From the NCBI GenBank assembly GCA_003586115.2, contig QVOM02000034.1, positions 126,329,936 through 126,393,935 of the forward strand: a stretch of 64,000 nt of DNA, in the 5' to 3' direction. The notes under the pieces are model-generated. The model did not search any database. It was given only the letters and a program-made list of their open reading frames with translations, and had not been told where the DNA came from. Shown here one piece after another: positions 1 through 10,527 of this stretch (position 1 is the first letter of the stretch; the number at the start of each line of letters is the position of its first letter). The DNA comes from Salvator merianae (lineage: Eukaryota > Chordata > Lepidosauria > Squamata > Teiidae). Both the position numbers and the translations under genes were made by a program.

Positions 1-59
1 TAGAGATTTGTGTGGACTTTCCAGGAGTGGGTAAGAAGGTATTTCCTTTTTTTCCCCCT

Positions 60-204
60 TCTGTGCATCAGCTAATCATGTGAATGGCATGGTTCTGGTT
101 GCTACTTTTTGAAAGTTGTTGTTTTTTGTTTTTTTTAACACTTGTGCACACTTGCATAAGCTAATCATGTGAGTGCCATAGTGCTGGTTGCTACTTTTTG
201 AATT
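60..204 (+). repeat. Diverged 89-bp tandem duplication
   Basis: The block beginning gctaatcatgtga at 71 recurs at 160 with the same downstream text (ctggttgctactttttgaa), giving a period of 89 bases and two copies. The copies differ by scattered substitutions and by the length of their T tracts. The second copy runs into a long pyrimidine tract ending in CAG at about 226, which resembles a 3' splice acceptor, but no supporting exon is visible. Confidence 0.8.
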
Positions 205-412
205 ATTTTTTTTTTCTTGTCCACAGGAATGCTGTTAGAGATCCACACTATTACACAGCAACATCTGAAATAATTGCACTCACAAGTATTTCACACACAA
301 GTGGGAAGAGTAAGATACCAACACATGCATACATAAAAATGTCAATTTTCTATCAGTCTTCAGAGATAACTGACTCTCTGCCTTCTAAGTAGCCAGGAGA
401 CATCTCCTTTCT

Positions 413-500
413 AGAGATGTGCATGAACTGATTTTTTTTTCTGTTTTAGAGAACTTCATACATGTTCAAATTGAACTTTGAGCATCTCAAGTTTCAGGGA
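413..500. mobile_element. Fragment of hAT-like MITE (agagatgtgca end)
   Basis: The sequence agagatgtgcatgaac is close to the terminus of the complete hAT-like element at 54179 (tagggatgtgca). The following 80 bases have the same T-rich and ttcaaattgaac-like text seen in the copy at 26306. No opposite terminus or target duplication is evident, so this is a partial copy. From 500 to 724 I see nothing recognisable. Confidence 0.4.
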
Positions 501-724
501 ACAATGGAGGAGAGTGAGGATGCCCAGCAAGGACAAAATTTGGCAGGGTTAGAGCTGGAGATTCCAAAATGGTGTGTGGGTCTAGGAGACCTCTAGGAAC
601 CTCCCAGCCAAGTTTTATACCAGCAGTGGGTAGGACCTCCCTTGGACTCGTCTACAATGCAGAAAAGAGCCTCATAGTCTACACTGTAGACCAACTCAAA
701 AGTAGGTGCAGAAAGATTCTATGT

Positions 725-945
725 GCTCACCTACATCTACTTTTTAATCCAGCTTCAGTCCACTGTCAGAATGAGAAAACATAACATTAAAATGACAAGT
801 TGTTTTATTTTGGCATTATCTAACTCAGGAAAACAATCTTTGGGTTAGATAATGTGGGAAAAAATAACTGCTCATTTTGCTGATGTGTTCTCTCACTCTG
901 AAGGTGGACTGAAGCTGGATTAAATCTTAGTTGTAGATGGGTCCT
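725..945. mobile_element. Fold-back MITE family F, copy 1
   Basis: The left part (taatccagcttcagtcca, tcagaatgagaaaac) is the reverse complement of the right part (ctctcactctgaaggtgg, actgaagctggatta), so the whole 220-bp unit folds on itself around tctaactcaggaaaacaat/ctttgggttagata. Two further copies at 49582 and 52323 have the same layout and length. No coding capacity. It is a non-autonomous DNA transposon by structure; superfamily not determined because target duplications are unclear. Confidence 0.8.
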
Positions 946-1477
946 TTTTAAAAGTTGTGCAAATCAGGGTTCAGATGAGACACTTCTAACTTTGCAATAT
1001 GGTTAGCCCTAGCGATTGCAGTATTCAAACATTACAGACCATATTCTGTTTCAAGAAGCTCTCTATGCAGGTAACAGCTTCCACCTCTACCTCTTTTTAT
1101 GTCCATCATCCATTAACACCTATGCCACTATGATATGTCACTATGGTAAATTGCATTTATATTATAAATTATAATTGCTTCTTCATTTCCACTGATATGT
1201 ATAAATTAGTATATTCAAATTATGTATATCGGTGACATTTTGTCTTATTTTTCAGTGGTGTATGAGATCTCCTTATATAATACACAAACTGTTTCTGTAT
1301 TCTACACCAGTAATTCCAACTTTCTTTAGTAGATCTTTTACCAGAACTTCTAGATCTTTTGTAAAACCAGCATGTACTCTTTTTACATAGCTTTCAACTG
1401 ACAGAATTTATTTGGGGGCTGGTAAGTATCTAGCTGTGATCTAGTACATGACGTTTTAGGACTGAGCAAAACTGGAA
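946..1477. other. No recognisable feature
   Basis: AT-rich sequence without a long frame, repeat terminus or RNA-like fold that I can support. Confidence 0.6.
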
Positions 1478-1692
1478 AGATGATTAAAGAGCAGCAGTGG
1501 TCACATGGTTGCTTCTTTCCCACCAGCTAAGTTTGGCCAGGCAAAAAGATTAAAGAGCTGAGCTCAGACAGTTATGACAGTGCTGCTGGTTCTTCTCAGA
1601 AGCCAAGTGTGCAGGAAGAGCAAGATTAAAGAGCTCAGCACAAATAGTGGGTGCTGTATTTTTGTCTCCTGCAGGAGCTTGCCAAATGAAGG
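1478..1692 (+). repeat. Degenerate ~70-bp tandem repeat, about three units
   Basis: The anchor gattaaagagc occurs near 1482, 1548 and 1624. Between anchors the units share cagtg..ctggttctt..cag and a gccaagtgtgcagg / ggccaggcaaa segment with indels. The two opposite-strand 76-residue frames at about 1564-1804 are by-products of this repeat and have no recognisable domain. Confidence 0.5.
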
Positions 1693-2859
1693 TGATGGTG
1701 GCTTTGCTGCCTCTTCTCTTGCGTCAGGAACTGCTGAGGGAACAGCTGAATCAGTCTGGAAAAGCTCAAGATGGTGTAAGGCTGCTGGTGACACAGCAGC
1801 ATGAATGACCTGGCACCAGTTTCTCTGGCTGTATTGCTGCTTCAGCTCACCCTCCCCAGTTTATGTGCCATGTCTACTGAGTTACTCAGTGTCAAGTCTG
1901 AGTGAGAATGAGGGGCTTTTGTAAGAAAAGAACTCAGAAGGACCATCTGCAGCATGCAGATTGTTGTTAGATTAAACATATATTAGTGGAGGGCAGAATT
2001 ACTTGATGACAGTAAACGTAGAAGGGGATATGGACACCTTAATTCTTATTGGAAGCTTCCATTACCTCTCTCCTGGAGCTGAGAGTGGATGCTACTGGTA
2101 CACAATAATGCAAAGAAAGAGAGTGCTCAATACTAGTAAATGATTTAAGCAAAGGAATCTTCATTTTCATTGAACACCAAATTCCATTTAGTTTCCCTCT
2201 CTCTGATCTGAGCAAGTGCGCAGATGGAAATCTCTTCGGAGCTCCTGATAACTTTTAAACTATGCTACCTATGAGGAACAGCTAATTCCTACACTGGCAC
2301 TTGCAGTGGTGGCCTAGAGATCAGACTGGGGAAGGACAGTTTTCTGAGCAGGAGTTGCATTTTCATTTTGTCGAAACAGCTTTTAGATCTGCACTGAAAC
2401 AAACTGTAAGCCTGGGGCAGGATTCCAGGAAGAGTCTTGTCACTACCATCCTGTTGCCATGCGCATGCTCCACTGCTGTTAGATAGTGAGGTCATGAAGT
2501 CAGGACTGGAACAGGCAGGTTTGGCCTGAGGATGGAGAGCATGCTGACCTGGGCTACTTTGTGCCACTATATAAAGAGGGAGAAATCCTCTTTGTACCAC
2601 TGATGATTTCTGGCAAACTTCCAATGGACATTTTCTAAAATCAAAATATGCTAAAGGCAGGAAAGTAAAGTAGAAAAAAAATCAAAGAGTAGGATGCTTA
2701 TGGAAAAATGGCTTTCAATTCAAAAATACCCACAGCTTTCCCCTCTAGTTTCCTACAATGCAACCATAAGACACTTTTAGACATTCTCATACCTCAGTTT
2801 ATGAGAATGTGTCCATGACCCCAGGTGGAGACAAATAGTACCCAACATGTGCTAGTGTA
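1693..2859. other. No recognisable feature
   Basis: Mixed-composition single-copy-looking sequence. The overlapping 111-residue minus frame at 2289-2624 and the plus frame at 2301-2486 show no domain and no codon bias I can identify; I treat them as chance frames. Confidence 0.55.
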
Positions 2860-3175
2860 CAATTTATTTATTTGTTTAAAATATTCCTATGTGTCTCTTT
2901 CATTTCAAAATCTCAAAACAGTTTGCAATAAAATTTAAAAACCAGGTTAAAACCAGCAGAATATATACATATATATATATTAAAAACTGAGTAGGGGGCC
3001 TTCCTGAGGAAGACATTCATTTAATGCTGAATACCTGAACAAATAGTTTTCAGCAGGTGTCTAAATGATATAATAGCAATGCCTCACAAACATAAGGACA
3101 AAGAACATTCCAGAATGTTGGTATCACCATAGAGAAAATGCTGCTCTGGGGCCATGGTCACACCCTAACAAGATA
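2860..3175 (-). mobile_element. CR1-like LINE 3' UTR and tail, old
   Basis: Read on the minus strand this resembles LINE 3' untranslated text found elsewhere in the window: aaaagcaga..., a block around ggaatgttctttgtcc, then the stem-like gcaaactgttttgagatttt and an A/T-rich tail at the low-coordinate end. It is heavily decayed and contains a short (AT)n at about 2959-2981. Family assignment is by pattern and is tentative. Confidence 0.5.
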
Positions 3176-3455
3176 GTCCATCTCAGGGACAGACAGGAAA
3201 GCAGACCAGTGCTGGGATAATCCACATAGCAGATAGTTCAAACCAGGGAAAGAAAGTCTGCAGAAAAAAAAAAAACCAGAAGCAGACTTTCACATCTGAC
3301 CCCTCCAGATGCAGGATGGCTTGCATTCTAATAAACAGCATGGTGTAAACATGGTCTGGGACACTACAAGATTGGTAATACCCTCAACAGAATCTCCCCT
3401 AAATGACTGCAATGATTTTACTGGTCTGTATTGGGGAAGATGATCTAGCAAGTAT

Positions 3456-3905
3456 GGGTGTTTTGCACTAGCCACATTAGTGTAGAATGTACCATGTAGC
3501 ATGGACACCATCTGCACTACAGGGCTATAGACAGGAATACCAGCAGGATACCAGCATTCCCACTGTGAATGCCGCTATCCTGCTCCTGATCTTCACCATG
3601 AAGTGGCTAGGAAGCATCCAGCCACTGTCATGTTGACCAGCAGTGCTGCAGATTGCACAGGCATGCACAGACACGATGACATGATTACGCAGGCATAGTT
3701 ATGCTGTGCAACCATGCATTTGTACCTGGAAGCAGGTGCAAATGCACTTGACCAGGAGCAGGCTAGCTGCTCCCAGTCAAATTGCAGAGCACAATTTAGT
3801 GCTCCACAGCTAACTATGATTGGGAACAGCCAGAGTCTGCTCCTGATTGTGTAGGCCTCCACAAAGTGCAGAGCCACTTGGCTGGTGAGCATCCCTGCCC
3901 CTCAC
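3456..3905 (+). mobile_element. Harbinger-like MITE, type B, decayed
   Basis: Left end gggtgttttgcac approximates the clan terminus. The internal block ggacaccatctgcact also occurs in the type-B copies at 37373 and 58050, and gaccaggagcagg/agctgctccca recurs in other type-B copies (e.g. 15418). The right end is worn (ctggtgagcatccctg). Non-coding; the 99-residue minus frame across it is incidental. Confidence 0.6.
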
Positions 3906-4294
3906 TTGCTTAAATGCCGAAGAGGCCCTCTCTTGGTTCTCAATTGTTTAGGAACTTATATATACCAAGCATAAAACTTTGAATCTGACCTAGTAAGTGA
4001 GCTCAAGTGTGTGTGAGCATGTGCTCCATTCAACTTGCTGGCCATTGAATTTTGCACCAATTGTAGATTCTGGACCATGCTTGAAGCCTTTGTAGGAAGT
4101 GAACCCTAAATAATTTGGGACAAGGGTGATTAACAGGTTACCTTCCCTGTTACCTGGGGAAGGTCTTGCAGCAGGTACCACTCTATGCTGGCTCTCACCC
4201 TCAGGACTACTATCCCTCTGATATCAGAAAAGATGATTCATCTTTTCACTCAAGCTCCAAAGTATAAAAGGCTTCCTGCCTCCCTAGATATTTT

Positions 4295-4372
4295 TCCCTA
4301 TTTCACTGTAAACTGCTTTAAGATTTTACAATTGTAAGCAAACTTTAAAAAAATAAAAGAAAGAAATACATA
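4295..4372 (+). mobile_element. LINE 3' tail fragment (L2/CR1 type)
   Basis: The text tgtaaactgctttaagattt followed by gtaagcaaactttaaaaaaataaaa matches the short hairpin-plus-A-rich tail that ends L2/CR1-type LINEs and dependent SINEs elsewhere in the window (compare 58945-58996). Upstream coding remnant not seen. Confidence 0.45.
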
Positions 4373-4952
4373 CTGTATTGGAGATCAACTAGAAGTAGGG
4401 GGAAATATTCAGTATCCCATTTGCATACCTCTCCAAATTTCAAAAATAGTGCTTCTATGACTGCTGTTTCTATTACTAAAAATGTAGCCCTTGCACTTGC
4501 ATGCAATTTGTAGTTGGCTCTTGAGAAATTATACCCAGGTGATGGTGAAACAATAGATATCAAATTTCCACTTCTATTAATTCCTCTTTTCCTGGGGTTG
4601 GAATGGCTGCCAAGTACCAAGTATGTACTTTCAAATGTGGTGTAATTGCATGTCACTAAAGTATTCTAAACTACTCCAGAGTGAAATTCGGGTCACATTC
4701 AATCACCTTTGTATATTATATTACTATTATTTTGAGTGATGTGCTTTTGGGGTACGGCTAGCCAAATTTGGAGGAAATGGATAAAAAACAATGTTTAAAA
4801 ACCTACAAAACTCCCATTGCTTTTTAGTATTGATTAATGCCTTAAGAGTAAAAGCTCCTAATATATTTTCTGCTGAGAATTTCTCACATCCCATTTCTGT
4901 AGTGCATAATCTCATTATATCCTATGCTAAGTAGACTAGTAGGTGTGACACT
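4373..4952. other. No recognisable feature
   Basis: AT-rich sequence; the 103-residue minus frame at 4345-4656 has no recognisable domain. Confidence 0.55.
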
Positions 4953-5524
4953 GGGCCTGTTCGCACTACAGCGGTGGAACGTTCCAGTCCGTTCGCTGGA
5001 ATGGAGCGTTCGCACTGCCGTGGGCATGAGCCTCACCCGATCCGAACCGCATCGTACCCGATTCGTACCTGATCCTGGGTAAGGCAAGACAAGTAAAAGC
5101 TTGTCTTCATCCCGCTCTGCGCGATGGAGCGAAGATCGGGCATGGTGCTTTTGCACTGTCGTCGGCGTTTGCAATGGCATGCGTGGTCTGCAGCTTCGCA
5201 CCCTGGTACGATGCTTCATGCCCCCGGTACGATGCTCCGTACCCCTGGTACGAAACTTCATGCCCGGGATAGCCCTTTGGGCATGACAACCTAGCTGCCG
5301 TTACGAAGCCAGCTCCGTAACGAGCCCTCTGGTTACGAAGCAGAGCTTGATGGTACGGAGTGCGGTAGTGAACTAGCGGCTGCCATTCACACTGTTCCCT
5401 CTGCTGGTCAGCTTTGGGACCGTTCCTCTGGCAGGGAGTGCGAAGGGCAGCAAGCATTCTCCAACCCCTCCGGTCCGAAGTCAACTACTGGGAATGGTCT
5501 ACCGAGCTCAGTGTGAAAAGGCTT
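4953..5524 (+). mobile_element. Harbinger-like MITE, type A (CpG-rich), copy 1
   Basis: Begins gggcctgttcgcac and ends gtgtgaaaaggctt, an inverted repeat of the start with a few changes. The interior is clearly homologous to 32486-33021: shared blocks include gcctcacccgatccgaacc, ggcaagacaagta, gccctttgggcatg, cctctccggtccgaag / cccctccggtccgaag and actactgggaa. Between them this copy has a run of short ggtacga repeats (5210-5265) not present in the other. CpG density is far above the surroundings. The overlapping frames of 61-125 residues on both strands do not persist in the sister copy, so they are not genes. Confidence 0.85.
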
Positions 5525-5587
5525 GTGGGGAAGGAATGAGGATTTAATCTGAACAACAGCAAGAGGAAGAGGACAAGGAGATTTTAT

Positions 5588-5825
5588 TTGTGACATTTAT
5601 ATCCTGATTTTTCTAAAAAGACTCAAGGCAATTATTATTTTTTCCTTCCATTTTATCCTCAGAACAGCTGATTATAAAAGCTGATTGATAATCACTGATC
5701 CAAGTATAAAGCTGAATAATAATCATTGACTCAAGATTGTGCAGTGAGTTTTCATTGCCAAGTGAATATTTTAACCCAAGGACCGATAGCTCCTCCTTTA
5801 TTATATGCCAGCACAATTTGACCAA
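5588..5825 (-). mobile_element. tRNA-derived SINE, minus strand, decayed
   Basis: On the minus strand the order is: a head ending in gttaaaatattcacttgg, then ctcactgcacaatcttgag, cagctgttctgaggataaaatgga, and the tail ttgccttgagtctttttag..gatataaatgtcac. This is the layout of squamate SINEs with an L2/CR1-type tail. The 3' end points to low coordinates. A short internal duplication (ctgattgataatcactga / ctgaataataatcattga) expands the middle. Confidence 0.6.
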
Positions 5826-6439
5826 TCTGTCCTTTCTTAGGGATCTTTTTTTGCAACCAGGGTCCTATATCTGCAATATCACATCTAAAGGATTATTTTG
5901 TGGCATAAAACTCTGATCTGAACAAAGCCTCAGGCAAGTTTTTCTGCTACAGTGCATAAGTGTGTATATCTCAATAGGTTACTATATACAAAGACCTAAC
6001 CCTGAAGATATAACACTATTATTAAAAAGCACTAAGTAGCCATTTTGGCCCACTGAGGTTGTGCCTCTGTATGTGGGAACTGGCTGCAGGGTAAGCTGAC
6101 TCAGGAGCAGCCTGGGCTCCCAGCAGGCTGTTTCCATGGCCATCTGTCTAGAACTGTCTCAGGAGTACCAGTGCCAACACATGGTGACTAATTTTTTGTT
6201 TCACAGTGGCTTTACAGCTACTGTGGACATCATCAGAATGATAAAACCACACTCTGTGGTCCAATTATCCTGTTTAGCTTCTTAAAGTGATCTTGTGGGC
6301 TCCCAGCTTCATTAACACAGTGAGAAACAAAAACGTGCAGCTTGGAGCTGAGGGAAATTTAACCTGATGATGCCATTAAGGTATGATCTGAGAAAGCCAT
6401 TTGTGTGACAAATGATACTTACTGATTATTAAGAACTTA
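5826..6439. other. No recognisable feature
   Basis: No repeat terminus, long frame or RNA-like structure that I can support. Confidence 0.55.
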
Positions 6440-6968
6440 AGGCCGTGTCTGTACTTATCTGCCCTTAGATTCAGAATAGCCAGGCCCACTGATTCCGAAC
6501 AAAGGAAGGCATAGGCAGGATCAGCACCGTCTATGTGATGGCACTGATCCAGACCAGCCCATACCAAGTTTCCACTGCCTCAGAGCACATGCATGTTTTG
6601 AGGTTGGACACGGAGGTCTTTGAAGATAAGAACATAATTTCCTAGCCTTGGGAACCTCTAGGGGAGGCATTTCAGGGAGTACTTTGGCATGCTTACAAAA
6701 TCGCTGCTCCATAGTCCCAAATCCAGAGACATACTTCTGCATGGCAATTCTCCTTGTTCAGGATTGGGGCACACTGGTCCACCTTGGAGTTACGATTAAA
6801 TGTGACTGCCAGTGATACTGATCAGGGCTGCCCTGATCAGGATCATGCAGTATGTACAGTGGATGGTGCATTCCAGGAGGGGGTGTGCCTGCATAGATCC
6901 TCATTAACATGGAGATCTTTGTAGTCTAGAACCTTACTATGTGGACTCTTAATCCTGCAAAGCTCAAG
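6440..6968 (+). mobile_element. Harbinger-like MITE, type C, decayed
   Basis: Left end ggccgtgtctgtacttatc resembles the type-C start at 20108 (gagccttctctgcacttacc). Shared interior: ggcactgatccagaccagcc, the palindromic tgatcagggctgccctgatca (compare aatcagggcctccctgatca at 20440) and a late cctgcatagatcc/ctcattaacatg block. The right end near 6968 is an estimate. No coding content. Confidence 0.65.
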
Positions 6969-7840
6969 TATTAAGCAGTCAACAGGAGTTGAACTCAGCT
7001 TAATGGTAATGATATCTAACAACCACAGCAACCCTTTTCTGAGTCTCAACTTTTTCATAGTAATCATACAACTATCTTACAGCAAAACAATTTTTTGTAA
7101 TCACATCTGGAGATGTAATATTTATGGCTGTGTGCAGCTGACCCAAGGAAAATAAATGAAATATTAAAGGATGTCTTTGTGGCTTAAAATCTCCCAGTCC
7201 CTTTTCTGTAAATAATACTTAGCATTGACTGCAGCTGTAAAGAATGCACAAACTGAGTGCTGGTTCCTCCCCCAATTAGGATAAGAATTAAATTATAACC
7301 TATAAATTCAATGGATTCCTGAGCAGTGCTGTTTTTAATTAATCCTCTCCAATGAAAACACTGACACATGATACTACCCTTTCCCCATCCTTAACGCAAG
7401 CAATTCAGTATGTTCGTAACACTGAATCATGAGCAAAATAAGCAAAATCTTTCATAATCAAAGAAAGTCCCAAGACAAAATGAACGGAAAAGCTTTCCTC
7501 TTCCCACTTCTCTAATCTTAAGTTGAAAGGGAAACTCCTTTTAACGAAAACCTAAGCAGAGGAAATTATTCTTCCTGAGTGCCAACACTGTCCAGTAATC
7601 TAATGTGTCATTCTGGCAGACTACAAATAGTAAGCTGAATAAATATTGATCATTATTGCCATGACCAATCCCTTCCCTACAAACTACATGTCTCACATAA
7701 GGTATAAGCCATCTCTTTTTTTAACTAAAGAAAGAAAAATATCTTGAAAAAAATCAGCAGGAAACAGTGAAACTCAAATAGAATCAACATCATTAGTTTT
7801 GACTAAGGGGATTTGCTTATTGCACTGTTATAGAGATTTA
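6969..7840. other. No recognisable feature
   Basis: AT-rich sequence with no supported gene or repeat. Confidence 0.55.
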
Positions 7841-8235
7841 AGGTTGAATAAGGTGAAGGAGTTTTGCCTTGAACAGTTAATTCTGGAAGTGTTGACAGTA
7901 ATAGTGTATGGGTGAAGAAGAGTACCAAATGGACTCTAGAGAAATGAGGTATTATTTACTAGATGAAATGAGGTTTCAAATATTAAGCAATAATAGATTA
8001 AGGTTAGAAGGGCAAATGGTAGATGGGCATTTGAGAGGAAAATGGAAGGAAATAGTGGAATATTTGGTGAAGGAAGCAGGGAGTGACCAGGAAAGAAATA
8101 AGATATTAGCAACCTTCCATATGTGTTAGATTAGGTCAAGGGAGTTGGGGCAGGGGAGTAATCCAATTATGTACACTACTACAAAATATTATGTTATTCA
8201 TGTTATGTAAAAAAAAAGAAAGAAGGAAAGAAATA
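7841..8235 (+). mobile_element. Possible L1-like LINE 3' end
   Basis: A purine-rich 73-residue plus frame (7908-8129) is strongly polar (MGEEEYQMDSREMRYYL.. then GKWKEIVEYLVKEAGSDQER), ends with a stop, and is followed by a G-rich leader and an A-rich run at 8210-8235. The arrangement (charged C-terminal frame, short 3' UTR, A tract) is like the end of an L1-type ORF2 in reptiles. I cannot confirm the family from sequence alone; it could also be an unrelated purine-rich relic. Confidence 0.35.
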
Positions 8236-9649
8236 GTGAAGCATTATTTTGCTTGATCATAATAGTTTTCTATGAATAAAAGATTTTTGTATATAAATTT
8301 ATAAGCATGAGCATTCATTTATAATAACTTTCACTTGCAAACCAACTTTAAGATACAGAGCGCATGTCTGCAGTGGACCAATAGACCAGCCCAAAGTCTC
8401 CCTGGAATTCGTCAACTACAACTACAGAACAATATAGTGGGGGATCATACCTCCTGATAGACTGCTTCATTCACACAGGACCAGGCACTGGAGCACGCTG
8501 TGGCACAGAAATAGCACTGTAGCCTGCCCCAAGAGTGGATTGCTTAGAAACAGTCTACACTATTTTAAAGTGGTATACTGGACCAGCTGGTTGTGTGTGG
8601 ATGGCACACAAGATATGCTCTTGTTATGAATTATCCGTTGAAAATATGAATTATTATAGGAGCTTTGGTACAAAAGACAGATAACTGTCTCTTGACAAAA
8701 ACCTGTGTATTAATGAATTGGATGTGACATGTTGAAAGCATGAGAATGGACAAGAACAGACTAAAATGTTCATGCCAGACCTATTTCATTTTGTATAGCA
8801 AAGTCATGTCTCCAAATAAAAGGTAAAGTGGAAAATTTTCCTTCTGCTTCTTTCCCCCTCCCATCTGCCTGCACACAAAGGCAAAGCAAACATCTGGAAG
8901 AGTTAATCAAGCCAAACTGGCTTCCTTCTAAACAGGGAGAAGTGCAGAGATCTGATACAAACTGATCCACTTCCTATTAAAATGTGAAGAGATATTAAAA
9001 TGTATCATTGCTTCTGCATCAGATTTTGGGCAACTGCTTTATCCACATATGAGAGCCTGGAATGCAGCTATCACAACTGCTGGGCAACTCAAAATAATGG
9101 AATTGGAGTTAATGTGTCGCCACTGGAGTGGCTTTCTTTCTGGTATGCGACTTCATTGTTCCTACCTATCTAGTGCTATCAATAAACATTAACATATCCC
9201 AGAGGTGCAACAGTTCCCCAAACAGGTATACAGTGTAGTTTGCAACAAGCATGCATATTTTCACGTGTCCTGCAAATCACATTGGTTCCATGTCCCTGTC
9301 CCAATAGGGTTGTATTAGGTCACATTTTGCCCCACCCCTTGAAAAGGACCTTCCACCTTGGCATAAGATCTATATCATCAAACTCAAGCCTCTTGTTTTT
9401 TGCTGTCATCCACATGGATTGATCACAACAGAACTTTGAATCTACCACTCTTCTCTGAACTTTGTGGCTGCTGAGGAAGAGCTGCCTAGTTCCTAAATGT
9501 GCCTTTTCACCTGTAAACCCATAGGGAACTCTTTGCTTTGACTGAGATGTGCTCCTGCCAAGTCTTGCAGTCTCCCAACTCCGCTTTTCCACGCTTTGGA
9601 TACTTTACCAGAGTGGTTCCTGGAATAGAAAACTTCATCCTATGTGATC
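8236..9649. other. No recognisable feature
   Basis: Nothing supported. The stretch 8360-8620 has terminus-like text (gtctgcagtgg.. and ..gtctacactattttaaagtgg) but no paired end was found. Confidence 0.5.
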
Positions 9650-10130
9650 CTTTCTCCATCAATTAGGGCTCCCCTTTAGCTATTAGGATTGGTTTCCCCC
9701 CTTGTTTTCCTGTCCAAATCCCCTTTTCTTTCACCTCCTGTCAAAATTCGTCCTTATTTGACCTCTTATAAGTTCTGTTTGGTAGAGCGCTTCAAAGTTA
9801 CATGCACTTGATACACACTATTTTGGGGGGGAAACTCCCTTTATATTATTGCTTTCTGTATGCATTAACTGTGCCTGTTTGAAAGCTGTTAGAATTAGCT
9901 GCTCTTGACAAACTGTTGAAGTTTCTTGATTTTTAAGCCTTTCTGCTAGGTTTTAATAATTTTCAAAGAAACTTTAGTCCGAAAAGGTTTTGTGTTGTCT
10001 GATTCTTGGTTTTAAGGTTCTCTTGGATGATTTTATGTTTTTAAAACCAGTAGTCATAAATTCGCACTTTATGAATCTGTGCCTGGGAAGAGCTATTTTC
10101 CCCACACCAGTATATCCAGTGAACTGCTCC
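9650..10130 (+). repeat. Unclassified interspersed repeat U1, copy 1
   Basis: From 9970 to 10130 this aligns with 24095-24275: ccgaaaaggttttgtg.., a shared tttttaaaac block, and gggaagagctattttccccac against gggtagagctattttcacca, then agt..agtgaactgctc / tagttcactgctc. Upstream the copies share a C-rich ttcccccc segment near 9697 and 23828. No frame is conserved. The right boundary sits just before the palindrome at 10134. Confidence 0.6.
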
Positions 10131-10133
10131 TAA

Positions 10134-10527
10134 TAGTCTGGTATACCGTGGCCAAGACACCTGGAACTATTTCACCAGGCACATACAAGCCATGCTAGAA
10201 GTGAGCCATTTCTGAGCAACCAACTAAAACAATCCCACCTATTTTTCTATTTTTCCATTTTTATTTGTACACTGCCTTTCCAAAAGATTACTCAAGGCAG
10301 TTTGCAACAACAGAATACATATGTGTATATATATACACACACACATATGTATTCTGTTGTTGTAAACTGCCTTGAGCAATCTTTTGGAAAGGCAGTATGC
10401 AAAAAAAAAAAAAAAAATGAGAGGGGGGGATTGGTGAGTTTGATTTAGCTGGGTGTCTAGAAGCAGCTAATGGCTTGCAGGTGCCTGGTAAATGGCTCCA
10501 GGTGTCTTGGCCATGATATAACAGACC
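10134..10527. repeat. 394-bp imperfect palindrome carrying two divergent LINE-type tails
   Basis: The left arm 10134-10325 is the reverse complement of 10338-10527 with modest divergence. Matching pairs include ggccaagacacctgga / ggtgtcttggcc, caccaggcac / gtgcctggta, gcctttccaaaagatt / aatcttttggaaaggc and gcaacaacagaatacatatg / catatgtattctgttgttg. The centre is a short (TA)n/(CA)n. Each arm contains an L2/CR1-type 3' tail (aactgccttgagcaatc..ggcagt) pointing outward, followed by non-tail sequence that is also duplicated. The right arm carries an A run at about 10400-10417. Confidence 0.85.

Noticed and set aside
2289..2624. 111-residue minus frame as a small gene
   Set aside because: No start context, domain, or conservation evidence; overlapping frames are open on the opposite strand.
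4884..5484. Overlapping minus frames of 125 residues
   Set aside because: They fall in the type-A MITE, with arginine-rich peptides explained by CpG-rich repeats.
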